64,000 nucleotides of DNA from Sophora flavescens (taxonomy: Eukaryota; Streptophyta; Magnoliopsida; Fabales; Fabaceae). Both the position numbers and the translations under genes were made by a program. Below are positions 11,109-22,519 of this stretch, one piece after another; position 1 is the first letter of the stretch, and every line of letters begins with the position of its first letter. The stretch spans positions 14,689,751-14,753,750 of the forward strand of contig CM061066.1 of the NCBI GenBank assembly GCA_030762895.1, given 5' to 3'. Under the pieces are notes generated by a model that was not told the origin of the DNA, made no database searches, and worked only from the letters and a program-made list of their open reading frames with translations.

Positions 11109-11317
11109 AGTGAGAGGGCTCTTCTTATATGAGAGTGAGGGGGGTGAATCTTGGCCATACAACCATACACGGATGGTCAGGATTGAAAGTTATTTAATGG
11201 TCACATGACCATTTAAAAAAGTCAAATGACTTTATGTTTTAATCTTGACCATTCAAGGTTTGACCTAATGGCTATGATTCATCCCTTTCACTCTCATATA
11301 AGAAGAGCATTCTCACT
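11109..11317. mobile_element. MITE with about 50-bp terminal inverted repeats
   Basis: Left end AGTGAGAGGGCTCTTCTTAT and the reverse complement of the right end AGTGAGAATGCTCTTCTTAT match over about 50 bp, through GAGAGTGA and TGAATC.T.GCCAT. A target duplication is not clear. Flanks on both sides carry a CACTTGATATGT.CC..TATATAT segment joined to a microsatellite. Confidence 0.75.
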
Positions 11318-11326
11318 TGATATGTT

Positions 11327-11327
<1 letters not shown>

Positions 11328-11366
<39 letters not shown>
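11328..11366. repeat. (TA)n microsatellite
   Basis: Alternating TA for about 38 bp directly after the MITE and its flanking segment. Confidence 0.9.
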
Positions 11367-11368
<2 letters not shown>

Positions 11369-11639
11369 CACTATAATTTTTGTAAGGAGATATGATTATG
11401 ATGGTATACATTATAAGGATATATAGGTATGTGTTATGCTAAAATTATTCTGAAGTGTACATGAAAAAGGATATATTATCGGTCCTATGAAATTTTGATG
11501 ATTGATGAATTGACCATTGTGTTTTTAGTGGCTATATTGTTATCTGTGTGTGGTTGTATTGAATATTGACTTTAAATATGAATTTGGTGAAATATTATTG
11601 ATCTATATGTGGTTTTAACTTTTGGAAGGTACTTGGTGG
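11367..11639. other. Spacer, nothing recognised
   Basis: AT-rich and without coding signal; it may be the distal part of the LTR piece that follows. Confidence 0.4.
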
Positions 11640-12244
11640 AATGAATTGCCATAGGATAACCACGAATCTTTCGGTAGGCCGACCGGGGAGCGGAAGGCTC
11701 CGGTATATAAATAACACTGTCGGGGATGAGGGACCCCGTCAGTCACCCGGGCATTGAGGAGGGATGTTGATGTTGACCGGAGGGAGCGGCATCTCCGGGA
11801 TATAAGCTAAAACCGCCGGGGTAGGAGGTCCTCACAGAACCTACCTTCTAGGATACCCAAAGACTCGATGATATTATGTTATGTGATCATGTACATGATA
11901 TATGTATCGATCCCATGTGAGGGACTTATGATGTGAGAGAGAAATAAAGTGCAAGGCATTCCACAATTACCTGACATATGGACGAGATGTCCTATTGAGT
12001 GCTGTTTACTACAAGAATGGTCCTATGAATTATTTTTATTATGTTTGTTGAGATGAATTATGCATGAATATGAGTGAATGTTTGTGTGATTGTATGTTAT
12101 TATTTTATTCTTATCTTGTATGCATGCATGTGTTTGGGGAACTTCCTTACTGAGATGGATTTGTGTAGGCGTGAGAGGCTACGAAAAGGAAATGAGAGAC
12201 TTTCCCTTTAGACTGGTCATGACTACGAAATTCGGGTCATGACA
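11640..12244 (+). mobile_element. LTR fragment of a Tekay/Del-like chromovirus
   Basis: GC-rich blocks such as CGGTAGGCCGACCGGGGAG and GTCGGGGATGAGGGACCCCG are followed by a stretch ending CGAAATTCGGGTCATGACA. These are typical, from memory, of legume chromovirus LTRs; the last CA (12,243-12,244) would be the LTR end. No primer-binding site follows and no partner LTR is in the window, so it is a fragment or a decayed solo LTR. Confidence 0.5.
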
Positions 12245-12587
12245 TTTAGGGTGCATGTGCACTTCTTACATCCGCATAGTAAATATATATAGACTTGTTT
12301 TTTCGGTTAGACAAATGTTAACTAATCTCAGTTAAAAAATTATTTCTTTTTCTATTTAGCAATACCTTTTAAGTTATATTGAATGCTTAAGTTTTTCGGC
12401 TCAGAATTTGTCAAGTTTGGAAAACAAAGGTAAAGATAAGCAATGCAAAATTTTATACACAATCTATGATTCCGGCAACTGAAAGGAATGCACAATTTGT
12501 AAACTTTTTTTTACTGTAATGAAAAAATCAATGATAAAAGTCCACAAGTGCCCGCTTTGATTAAGAAAAAAAAGCTTATAGCAATAA
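12245..12587. other. Spacer, nothing recognised
   Basis: AT-rich, no coding signal, ends at the CATGT target site of the Reina-type element. Confidence 0.5.
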
Positions 12588-12592
12588 CATGT
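12588..12592. other. Target site duplication CATGT, left
   Basis: Identical to 17,812-17,816. Confidence 0.9.
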
Positions 12593-12966
12593 TGATAAGC
12601 AAGCTGGCCCACGTAATAGAACCAGCAATGACAATGGGCTCCAAGTTATGCAGAGCCCCGAAAGGATCATATGCAAGCTAGCCTTATATCAAGACTTTTT
12701 AATTTGAGCTGCTGAATGTCTTTGTATAAGGAATCTTCTAGAAGCTTTTACTTTTCCCTTGCAAGTGCATTCTGTTATAGTTGATACGGCAGGTGTCAGC
12801 TGATCCTGTAAATTAGGAACTGAAAATTGTAAGAAGGCTATTATATAGTCATATGCATGAATGAAACGAGTATGCAAAAAGTAAATTCATAAAATCTCTC
12901 TTCTCATCTCTAGGCTTTCTCACTCAACGTGAGAATTCAATTTCTGTCACTATCTTTACTGCATCA
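12593..12966 (+). repeat. 5' LTR of Reina-type element
   Basis: Begins TGATAAGCAAGCTGG and ends TTTACTGCATCA. It is followed by TTGGTGCTTTAATCC as the presumed primer-binding region. The gag ATG lies only 21 bp downstream of the LTR. Confidence 0.92.
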
Positions 12967-12987
12967 TTGGTGCTTTAATCCTGAACC

Positions 12988-13905
12988 ATGCCCAAATCCC
13001 AAGCTGACATACCTGACCTCCATGCTATGCAAAAGGCCATCACTACCCTCACAGCCACCTTGAATGAGCTTAAGATATCCCATGACTCTCTTCAAACCCA
13101 ACTCCAAAACCGTGACTCCCTATCCTACCAAGAACCTACCATCAAACCCCCAAAACTTCATCTTCAACCCTTTGATTGCAGCAACCCCTTGGAATGGATT
13201 TTCCAAGCCGATCAGTTTTTTGCCCGCTATGCCATTCCACCCTATCATACGCTGACTCATTTGCCTCCTTAAATGGCTGGAGACGCCTTAACATGGTACC
13301 AATGGATACATCACAGCGACCTGCTCACAACTTGGGAGGAATTTACCAAACTTTGGAGCTATGCTTTGGCCCCTCCTCTTTTGAAAATCTCCAACAAGCT
13401 CTCTTTAAGCTTCAAGAAACAACCACTGTGATAGACTTCCAAAAACAGTTTGAGCAACTATGTAACAGGGTCATTGGCCTACCCCAAACTACAATTCTAG
13501 ATTGTTTCATTTCTGGTTTGAAACCAGCTATCCAACATGAACTTGCCATTCTACAACCAGCCAACATCTCCTATGCCATTGGACTTGCTAAGCGAGTGGA
13601 GTCCAAATTAGCTGCCTCAAGACCTTTTCCCACTACCTACCATAAACCCTCTCCCTCCAAACTGCCCCCACCTTTACTACCCTCACCCTCACCCCCACCT
13701 CGCCTAGCCCTCGCTGCACCACCATCTAACTAGCCACCCTTCCTAATCCCCAGGCTTTCCCCTACTGAACAGCAAGCACGCAGAGACAAGGGCTTGTGTT
13801 TTAATTGTGACGAGCGATTCCACACAGGTCATCGCTGTAAATTCAAGTCCTTCCTCTAATTTTTGTCCGATGACACCCCTACTGAACCAACTTACCTTTA
13901 CAGCC
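12988..13905 (+). pseudogene. gag of Reina-type element
   Basis: The ATG at 12,988 opens MPKSQADIPDLHAM, a coiled segment, and the capsid motif PLEWIFQADQFF. An in-frame TAA at about 13,270 interrupts it, after which AGDALTWYQW and a frameshifted continuation carry on to about 13,730. A CCHC zinc knuckle (CFNCDERFHTGHRC) sits at about 13,797-13,840. The product would be the capsid/nucleocapsid polyprotein that packages element RNA. At least one stop and one shift inactivate it. Confidence 0.85.
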
Positions 13906-14610
13906 CACACATGTGATTGATTTCACCTAATATCCCCACCCGGAACCACCCCTGCCAACCAATTTCCTCTCACCCTTCCCAAACCAATCAACCCCTGAAA
14001 CACCAGAAAATTTTCACCTATCCCTCCATGCCGTTTCGGGGCATTTATCCCCCACGCACCTTGCGCTTTCAGGTCTTCATCCATGGCCATGGTGTGTCTG
14101 TGTTGGTGGACACATCCAGCTCACACAACATTATCCAACCCCGCATAGCCTCTTTTCTAAGCTTACCCACTAACACCCTACCCTCTTTTTCTGTCATGGT
14201 TGGTAATGGTGCTAAGTTACAATGTGTTGGATGTTGCAGTGATGTTACCTTGGTTTTGAATGATCACACTTTTGCTGTTTCATTATATGTGATCCCTAAC
14301 CAAGGTGCGGATGTGGTATTAGGGGTTAAATGGATCCAAACCTTGGGACCATTTGTTTCCGATTACACTCTATGCAATTCTATCATATATGAGTGGTCCT
14401 TGATTATCGTCAAGGGCACTACAACACCCTTATTATCTATGACCTCCTTTCACAAATTTACCCGACTCCTGCACACCAATGCCATAGCCACCATACATGC
14501 CATCTCTATGTGCCCATCTACTCTAAACCAACATGACCCATTCTCTACCCATACCAACCTTCTCACACTCGAAGAACTCACATACATAGCATCCCTTCCC
14601 ACCTAATCAT
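13906..14610 (+). pseudogene. Aspartic protease region of Reina-type pol
   Basis: VSVLVDTSSSHNIIQPRIAS is the protease active-site segment; the usual D-S/T-G triad reads D-T-S, so the catalytic Gly is lost. The flanking fold (DVVLGVKWIQTLGP) is well kept. The frame ends at 14,606. Confidence 0.82.
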
Positions 14611-14699
14611 CCACCCTCATCAACACCTATGCTCATGTCTTTACTGTTCCCCATGGACTCCCCCCAATAGACCTCATAATCACCACATTCACCTTAAAC

Positions 14700-15900
14700 C
14701 CAATGCCCCACTAGTTAACATTAAGCCCTACAGGTACCCCAACTTCCAAAAGGAAACTATGGCTAAACTCATTGCTGAAATTTTGAATAGGGGCATTATT
14801 CGGCCAAGTACTAGTCCCTATTCCTCCCCGATTATCTTGGTAAAAAAGAATGATGGTTCATGGAGATTTGCATGGATTATGGCACCTTAAATGCTATTAC
14901 TATCAAGGATCGTTTTCCGATCCCCACCATTGATGAATTGTTGGATGAACTACATGGTGCAGCCTACTTTTCTAAACTCGGCCTCTGTTCCGGCTACCAT
15001 CAAATCTGTTTGGTTTCCGGAGGACATTCCTAAGACAGGTTTCCGCACTTGTGATGGCGACTGTGAGTTCTTGGTCATGCCTTTTGGTCTCACTGACGCC
15101 CCATCCACTTTCCAATCGACAATGAATGACCTCTTAAGGCCCTACTTGCGTAAGTTCGTCCTAGTTTTTTTTTATGATATACTCATTTATAGCCCCACAT
15201 GGGCAGCACACTTGACACATGTAGAGCATATTCTAAACTGGTTGTTTCAAAACCAGCTTTATGCTAAGTTAGCTAAACGTATTTTTGGTTTACAATCTGC
15301 AAAGCACCTTGGCCATATTATCACACATTAGGGTGTGCAAGCCGACCCTAGTAAATTACAAGCCATCCACGATTGGCCTGCCCCTATATCCCTCACTACA
15401 TTAAGATCCTTCCTTGGCCTTACGAGATTTTATAGGCGCTTTGTCCAGTAATATGCCGCCAATGCTAGCCCTTTAGCGGATTTATTGAAATCTAGCACCT
15501 TTTCTTGGCTTGATTCAACAGCACAGGCCTTCCTAAAATTAAAAGAAGCAATGCTCCAATTACCTATTTTGGCTATGGCTGATTTTTCCCACCCATTTGA
15601 GGTTACCACAGATGCCTCGGGTACAACCATAAGGGTTGTTTTATCCCAGAAAGGCCAGTCTATAGCCTTTTTCAGTAAAAAGTTGTGTCCTAGGATGAGT
15701 TCTTCAGCTACTTATGTGCGTGAGCTCTATGCTATAACTGAAGCTATCAAAAAATGGAAGCAATACTTGCATGGTGCCACTTTCAAAATCTATACTATCA
15801 CAAAAGTCTTAAAAGTTTGGTTACTCAGGTCATCCAAACCCCAGAGCAACAAAAATGGCTCACTAAGCTAATCGGGTATTCCTATGAAATTCACTACAAG
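14700..15900 (+). pseudogene. Reverse transcriptase and RNase H of Reina-type pol
   Basis: RT blocks include LVKKNDGSWRFA (14,840), FRTCDGDCEFLVMPFGLTDA (15,040-15,100) and the catalytic box VFFYDILIYS at about 15,160-15,190. The first Asp of the usual F-x-D-D box is Tyr, so the polymerase would be dead even without stops. Stops occur at about 14,888 and 15,329. RNase H follows with TTDASGTTIRVVLSQKGQ (about 15,605) and FSKKL. The tether continues to EIHYKPGSENVEADALS at about 15,890-15,935. Confidence 0.88.
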
Positions 15901-16119
15901 CCAGGAAGTGAAAATGTGGAGGCGGATGCTCTCTCCTGCATTCCTGAAACAATTGAGGAAGCAATTTACACCTCCTTGAACACTATCACTACCCCACTCC
16001 TTACTGAGTTACAACAATTCTATCTCACCCACCCACCATGTATCAAACTATTGGCAAGATTTCAAGACAATCAATAGATGCAGCTTACATTTCAACTCAA
16101 ATCAGGCATTCTCTACTTC

Positions 16120-17131
16120 AAAGACAGAATTTTCATACCTCCTAAGCCACAACTTGCTCACTGAATTTCATGCCTCTGTCGTGGGTGGGCACTCTGGAAT
16201 CAATACTACTTTAGCTCGCTTACCTGCCACTTTCTATTGGCCTAGAATGCACAAAGATGTCAAATTTTTTGTTAATCAGTGTTCTACTTGTCAGCTGCAT
16301 AAGTATAGTACACACTCACCCTATGGGTTATTGCAGTCTCTGCCAGTTCCGAATCGGGTGTGGGAGGACATCTCCATGGACTTCATCACCAACCTTCCCA
16401 GTTCTGCTAACAAAACTGTAATATGGGTGGTTGTGGATCATTTGTCCAAGTTCGCACACTTTATCGTCCTTCCCACCAGCTTCACAGCTCCATCACTTGC
16501 ATCTGTCTTTCTTATTGAGGTTTATTGCCTTCACGGTTCTCCCAAGACAATTGTCAGCGACAGAGACCACATCTTTATCAGCAAATTTTGGTGTGAGTTG
16601 TTTAAACGCTTGGGTACCACACTTGCGTATAACAACTCCTACCATCCCTTGACTGATGGACAAATGGAGGTCCTTAATTGTTGCTTGGAAACATAGCTCC
16701 GCTGTTTTGTCAGTGAGGAGCCGCATTAGTGGTCCAAGTTCCACCCTCTTGCTAAGTTTTGGTACAACACTTCCTGCCACTCAGCCATTGGAATGACACC
16801 ATTCGAAGCTCTATATGGTAGAACCCCTCCTTCCTTTCTGCCATACTCACCGGGAAGTTCCAAAATAACTTCATTTGATGCAGCCTTAACGAAGTGGCAA
16901 CAGATCTTGAAAACCCTAAAATTCAATATAAACAGAGAAAGGATACAAATGATTCAGCAAGTAAAGAGCAAGCGCGCTGACAAAGAATTTTCTATCGGGG
17001 ACTGGGTTTACCTGAAATTACAGTTATACTGCCAAACCTCAGTGCGAGCTCGGCCCTCTCAGAAGATCGAAAAACGGTTCTACGATCCATTTCGCATCCT
17101 CCGCCGCGTTGGAACTATGGCTTATGAGTAG
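16120..17131 (+). pseudogene. Integrase of Reina-type pol
   Basis: The zinc-binding H-H-C-C module is seen as FHASVVGGHSG and FVNQCSTCQLHK (16,165-16,315). The core has DISMDFIT, VSDRDHIF and TDGQMEVLN, so the D, D and E residues are present. A TAG at about 16,694 and the frame change before MTPFEALYGRTPP (16,793) break it. The C-terminal GPY/F-like part follows to 17,131. Confidence 0.87.
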
Positions 17132-17221
17132 GAACTCCCTCTGGCCGTTTGGATCCACCCTGTCTTTCACATTTCGCTGCTTAAGCCTTGCCATGGCCAC
17201 CCACACACGCAGACCTTACCT

Positions 17222-17439
17222 TTGCCGCCGCATAACTCTACGGCTACCAAGACCTTGGTTCCTCTCGTCGTGCTGCAGCGCCGCAAGGTGCCTTCAAACT
17301 CTGGGAGCAAGGCTGAAATCTTGGTTCATTGGGAGGGACAAGTAGTCGACAAAGCAACTTGGGAACAAGAAGACTTGTTTGTCGGTCAATACCCTGAGTT
17401 TGATCTTGAGGACAAGATCCCTTCCAAAGCGGGTGGTAA
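17222..17439 (+). pseudogene. C-terminal chromodomain and polypurine tract of Reina-type pol
   Basis: PLVVLQRRKV, EILVHWEGQ and KATWEQEDLF followed by YPEFDLEDKI form the chromodomain that, in chromoviruses, steers integration to particular chromatin. The purine-rich AAAGCGGGTGGTAA at 17,426-17,439 lies directly before the 3' LTR. Confidence 0.85.
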
Positions 17440-17811
17440 TGATACGCCAACAAACCCACGTAATAGAACCAGTAGTTAAAATGGGCTCCAAGTTGTGCAG
17501 AGGCCCAAAAGGATCATACACAAGCCGGCCTTATATCAGGACTTTTTAATTTGTGCTGTTGAATGTCTTTGTATGAGGAAGGAACCTTCTAGAAGCTTTT
17601 ACTTTTCCATTGCAAGTGCATTCTGTTATACTTGATAGGACAGGTATTAGCTAATCCTATTAATTAGGAACTGAAAATTGTAAGAAGACTATTTTATAGT
17701 CATATGCATGAATGAAATGAGTATGCTAAAAGTAAATTCAGGAAATCTCTCTTCTTATCTCTAGGCTTTTTCACTCAACGTGAGAATTCAATTTCTGTCA
17801 CTATTGCATCA
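17440..17811 (+). repeat. 3' LTR of Reina-type element
   Basis: Begins TGATACGCCAACAAACC and ends CTATTGCATCA; it aligns along its length with 12,593-12,966. Confidence 0.92.
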
Positions 17812-17816
17812 CATGT
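17812..17816. other. Target site duplication CATGT, right
   Basis: Identical to 12,588-12,592. Confidence 0.9.
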
Positions 17817-17889
17817 ACTCTATAATACTCGTAAGCAACATAAAAGACAAATACACGTTAAAAACAAGAACATAAAAGACAAATAAGAT

Positions 17890-18429
17890 TAGGGATGTCA
17901 ATTTTACCCGTACCCGCGGATAAAATTCATAACGGGCATGGGGCGGGTAGTTAAACGGGTATCCGCGGGTAAAATAAATGGGTAATTTCAATACCCGTTT
18001 ATAAACGGGGCGGGGGCGAGTATCACACTCTCCGTGCCCGCGAATACTCGCACCCGTTACTTAAATTACTAAAATTTCTTTTATTATACATATGTAGTAA
18101 TTGCTAAATATATTTGATTACTTTTGTTAGTAACTTTTATAATTGGATAATGCTTTGATACTTTCTTAACATCTATTTGTATGATCATGATTATTTTAAA
18201 TTGAATTACGCATATTTTATCAATTTTTCAAGCAAAAAGAGCATATATTTTTTCTGGAAAAAATAATCCGCGGATACCCGCAAACCCACGGATATCCGTG
18301 AAACCACTGGATACCCGCCCGAAAGATACCCGTGTGGATAACAGGCAGGGATGGGTACGGATTTTATCCGATGGATACGGGGGTGGGGGAAGTGCTACCC
18401 GTGCCCGTCCCACCCCGTTGCCATCCCTA
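17890..18429. mobile_element. hAT-type non-autonomous element (MITE), GC-rich ends
   Basis: Ends TAGGGATGTCAA and TTGCCATCCCTA are inverted, followed inward by many ACCCGT/ACGGGT and CGCGGGTA motifs. The 8-bp duplication AATAAGAT (17,882-17,889 and 18,430-18,437) is perfect and has the length typical of hAT. Length is 540 bp and there is no transposase. Confidence 0.92.
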
Positions 18430-18437
18430 AATAAGAT

Positions 18438-18999
18438 GATGAATAAAGCACCTCACGTTAACTGTTCACGTATCTTGTGTGGTAAAATGGTAAAGTAATA
18501 TGCCAATATGGCAAATTCTAACATCTGTCTAAAAATAGTGGAGGATCTAAAGTTATAAATAATAGTCATTGATATATTATTATTAAAAAAACAATGATGC
18601 AGATTGAAGCATTTTTAAAAGGTTAAGATAGATAAAACGAATGATTTTTCGGGCAGTACGTCACAGTGCTTTGTGTCAGAATTTTTACAGAATTATTATA
18701 TTTTGAAATTTTACATATGATAGATAGATCATGTCTGGTAGGCGTCACGGTACATATAGCTTCTTTTTTTTGACACAATCACAGTACATGTAGCTTAGTT
18801 GAAAAAGTAATGATTTTTTTTTACTCAAAATAAATAGTGAAATTGATTGTTATTATTATTATTATTTTATTTTTGAACTAATTATTATTATTATTATTAT
18901 TATTATTATAAAAACATGTTATTCCAAGCTTGATTAATGTATTAGTACCTTATTGAAAAGTTATATTATCTGCACAATATTAAAATATAGTTTGATTGA
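18438..18999. other. AT-rich spacer with (TTA)n runs
   Basis: Interrupted TTA repeats at about 18,851-18,866 and 18,881-18,909. No coding signal. Confidence 0.6.
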
Positions 19000-19234
19000 T
19001 ATACACTGTTAGTATAAATGTTTGTTTACATTATTAACTAATAATAAATCATCACGTCATTTAAAATCTTTGATTCTTATCCAAGTCACTTTAAAAGTCA
19101 TTCATTCCATGGTTTATGATTGGTTGACAGTGTAAAAAACTTTACACTAACAATACATACCGTAAAGTTTTTTTTGCATTGTCAACCAATTATAAATGAA
19201 CACATCATTACAAATCTTTTATTTTTATCCTAAC
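19000..19234. repeat. Copies of a GTGTAAA/TTTACAC stem MITE family, interrupted by the large LTR unit
   Basis: Segments GATTGGTTGACAGTGTAAAA and ACTTTACAC, and an inverted partner TTTGCATTGTCAACCAATTA, form stems. The right part ends ATCATTACAAATCTTTT then TTTTTATCCTAAC and continues beyond the LTR unit at 30,604-30,660. Related copies are at 32,410-32,540 (opposite orientation) and 33,130-33,290. Confidence 0.75.
19230..19234. other. Target site duplication CTAAC, left
   Basis: Matches 30,604-30,608; the paralogous empty site at about 32,450-32,458 (opposite strand) has the sequence once. Confidence 0.88.
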
Positions 19235-19443
19235 TGTGACACCTAAACCCGGCATCACATGGTTACCACATGGTTACCCAAATGCGGAAATATTTCTGAT
19301 TTACAAAGCTGGTTACTTTTCGGAAAGTATCATTTACTCGATGGACGAGTACACTAAAAACGGTAGTTATTATTTATTTATTTTTAAAATGAAGGGATGA
19401 AACAAGATAGATGTGATGAACACTCAGAACATGAATTGAAGAC

Positions 19444-19446
<3 letters not shown>

Positions 19447-19491
<45 letters not shown>
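19447..19491. repeat. (CA)n then (TA)n microsatellite
   Basis: About 16 CA units followed by about 6 TA units. Confidence 0.92.
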
Positions 19492-19493
<2 letters not shown>

Positions 19494-19691
19494 ACATGTC
19501 CCAATGAGAGCCAGGTTTCAGTACATAAGATAGGGCCTTATCAACGGCCATTGCAACAGAATTAGACATCTAGAAGATACATCTTAAAAGAGAGTAAGTA
19601 AGACACAGGGAAAGAGGGTCTGGAACCACATCCAAAAGATAACTCTAAAAGTCAGATGATGGAAGATTATCCACAAAACGCTCCGAACTGG

Positions 19692-20051
19692 TTACTGACA
19701 CTGGCTGCAAGCAGGGTCTCCACAAAGACTCCCATGAGACGAGACCTCGGGTAATGGATCTATAACGTCGTCGCCCTCATCTACGGAATCGTCATCGTCA
19801 TCATGATCCATAACGTGATCCTCCGGCTCATCTTCCTCCATGACCTCATCGAAGTCTTCCTCGGGGTCCTCCTCAAGATCCTCCTCGGGGTCCTCCTCAA
19901 TCGGCGCTGCCGGCTCTACGTCTAGAGGTGGTGGCTCATGTAGCAGTCCGTGAGCTCGCAGTGTGTGAAGGTAATACCAAATCGGAGGCAGAGCTACCCT
20001 CCTAGTTTCCACAGTGTGGCTTCTACGGATTGGGTCTCCGTCAGCATTCAA
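19692..20051 (-). CDS. Acidic ORF of unknown function inside the LTR unit
   Basis: The frame gives 119 aa. The N-terminal part is basic and hydrophobic (RSHTVETRRVALPPIWYYLH and TLRAHGLLHEPPP). The middle has EEDPEEDLEEDPEEDFDE-type repeats, then an Asp-rich DHDDDDDSVDEGDDV run, and the end carries a possible metal-binding Cys pair (GDPACSQCQ). The frame may run further upstream (past 20,051) without the Met. I recall similar text near the ends of legume gypsy elements but cannot name a domain. It lies on the strand on which the LTR unit reads. It could be the tail of an element ORF overlapping the LTR or a captured piece. Confidence 0.5.
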   Translation of the reverse strand: MNADGDPIRRSHTVETRRVALPPIWYYLHTLRAHGLLHEPPPLDVEPAAPIEEDPEEDLEEDPEEDFDEVMEEDEPEDHVMDHDDDDDSVDEGDDVIDPLPEVSSHGSLCGDPACSQCQ

Positions 20052-22218
20052 ATCGGTTGTGGTGATTGCTCCGTGTTATGTGGCAGATGTCACCCCTGGG
20101 TGTATCTGCCATGCCCTAGCATTCCCCGCGTCGTCGAAGACCTCAGCCTTCGATGTTGTTGGCACAAGCGGGATATTGGGATCCATCTAGACTCATGTAC
20201 ATACGGCGATACCAAAAGGAAGAGAGAATAACAAGTAGAAATGAAAGAGTGAGATACCGACACCGGATATATCGCATAACAACCATACACATGATACATA
20301 CAACACCTTGGCATATTAACATTTTAAACATTACACATCGGTAAACAACAAGTATCATTTCAGTGGGTCTCATACCCGAATCAATCAATCTTGTAAAGAT
20401 AATGCATGACACTTCTATCATCAGGCTCTAATCTTAATCTCATGAGATCCCATCACCGTTTTATCATTAAGAAAGAAAGAGTTGATCAGGCTCATACGCC
20501 CCGTTTGGCAAGTTGTCTCCATCACCTCATGCGCCCGGATCAACATCATCACGAATCCCTTATAATGGCCATTCGAATGTATACCTCATTGAATACCACA
20601 TCTTAAGCGGGTATTCGGATAACTCAAGCACGTCTGCTAAGGGGAAATGCATATGAATAAAATACTTTTCATTATCGAGACTTTTCTTTGTGTTCACTCT
20701 TTTCCGTTGTCGAAGCCCAAAGCTAACGACTATTCATATTTTTCATTACTTGAAAATCAATAACACAGGACACGCAATCCGAGTGCTCAATCACAACGCC
20801 TTAGACCGATGCCACAGTCCATGGTTGTGGTCGTAGAAACAATTATAATTTTATCCATGTTTTATTTCAACATGATAAGGACTCCTAGCCCACAACAACA
20901 AAATTAGGACACACAGTCCTCAATTCCAAAATTAGGACTCCTAGCCCATAATATCACAATTAGGACCCTTGGTCCATAATTCTTGACACGGATCCCAGAT
21001 CACGTGCATAAACTGAATACAAGAGGCGATGTCTCGCGAATTAATATCCTCTTTCACATGTGCTTACTTTTCGCTCAGTGAAAATCAAAAACCAAAACAA
21101 AACCTCGGTCACTTATCCAAGTAACCGGAACGTTTCTAAATCATTTAGGAGAAAATCTTTTCCTTTACAAATTCTTTTATAACACATTTAAGAAATTCGT
21201 TTGCTTTTGAAATCCTTGATGAAATAGAGTCAAATATTTTCAAAGGGGGTTTTCCTTCATAAAAAACATAGTTCGAAAAAGGTTTTCTCTCGTACCAACT
21301 TTGGATCATAAAAAGGTAGTTTATATTGTCTTAAAAAAAACACTTCAACCTTTCTTTTTAAAATAAGAATCTCATTTTCTTGAAGTAAGCGTTTTGAACA
21401 AGGAACTTTTATAAATGAAACCAATACTTTCAAAGTTCTATTCAAGGCTTATTAAGGCTTTTAATCTTTTATAATCATTGCGCACAGACTCAAGTCCGGC
21501 TTCTCAAACTTCAATCAACAGTAATATATTCTCAACAAGAATACCACAGTTAACGATGACTCATCACATATATATATATAATTCATAACACTTTAAAGCA
21601 AGTAATGTTCAACTTTAAGTAATAACCACAATAGTTCAAGTAAACAAGTTATTCAAGTATTGGATCAATATCCCAATAATATTCAAATCACTCAAATAAA
21701 CACATACACACATGCATATAGTCATTGAATATCCCTAGGCAATCCCCTCTTACTTTCTGTGAAGGTAAGAAGATTAGATGCTCGACGAGGTAAGTCACGA
21801 ACGTTCTCGTTTCCTCTGCGATGGAAGTCTAAGGTTATGAACACAAAAACACAAGTTAAAATCAAAACAAGAACACTAAACCACAAGGTATAGGTTCTGC
21901 CAAGATTAGTTATTAAGGTTAGAGATTCCCAAAAGTTATACAACTCATGGATTTATGATCCTTAAGTGTTAGGAGTTAATAAACAATGATCATTTAACAA
22001 AGTTGAATTAAAATTCCACAAAGTTAAAAACATAGGGCATTCGGCCAAGGCTAGTAAAATAGTCTAGCATTCACTAAACTTTCCAATCTCTTAGGTTTAG
22101 CATCCATATGTGTTAAGGAGCTCAAAACCATGATCATTTTGGAAAAATAAGAACAAGGTATCCTAGGTCCATAACCTTCTAGGTTCGGCCTTCATAGGAT
22201 TTATGGACTAGAGATCTT
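20052..22218 (-). other. LTR-unit interior without genes
   Basis: No coding signal. A short repeated block around 20,878-20,990 repeats ACTCCTAGCCCA and TTAGGAC. From about 22,025 degenerate copies of the 127-bp tandem unit begin (CTCTTAGGTTTAGCATCC and GAGCTCAA.. are shared). Confidence 0.6.
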
Positions 22219-22497
22219 TAAACTTTCTAATCTCTTAGACTTAGCATCCAAATATCTTATGGAGCTCAAGTCCATGATCATCTTGGAAAAATGAAAATAA
22301 CACATACTAGCTTTAATAACATAAAATAAACAAGTTATAAATCCTTAAACTTTCCAATCTCTTAGACTTAGCATTCAAATATCTTATGGAGCTCTAGTTC
22401 ATGATCATCTTGGAAAAATGAAAGTAACACATACTAGCTTTAACAACATAAAACAAACAAGTTATAAATCCTTAAACTTTCCAATCTCTAAGACTTA
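22219..22497. repeat. 127-bp tandem repeat array, left part
   Basis: Unit starts at 22,219, 22,346 and 22,473, exactly 127 bp apart, with core CTTAGACTTAGCATCCAAAT and ATCTTATGGAGCTC. The third unit is split by the CACTA element and resumes at 29,421. Confidence 0.92.
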
Positions 22498-22519
22498 CAA
22501 TAGTGCAATAAGTGCTTTT

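Larger units (their letters stand above)
12593..17811 (+). mobile_element. Complete Reina-type chromovirus (Ty3/gypsy), inactive
   Basis: LTRs of 374 and 372 bp (12,593-12,966 and 17,440-17,811) bound a gag-pol region. The 5-bp target duplication CATGT is present at 12,588-12,592 and 17,812-17,816. Total length is 5,219 bp. Domain order gag, zinc knuckle, protease, reverse transcriptase, RNase H, integrase, chromodomain with short LTRs fits the Reina clade. Many stops and shifts show it is dead. LTR divergence is visible by eye, so insertion is not recent. Confidence 0.93.

Noticed and set aside
12464..12877. Small minus-strand ORFs in the Reina 5' LTR
   Set aside because: They lie inside a repeat and are not conserved in the 3' LTR.
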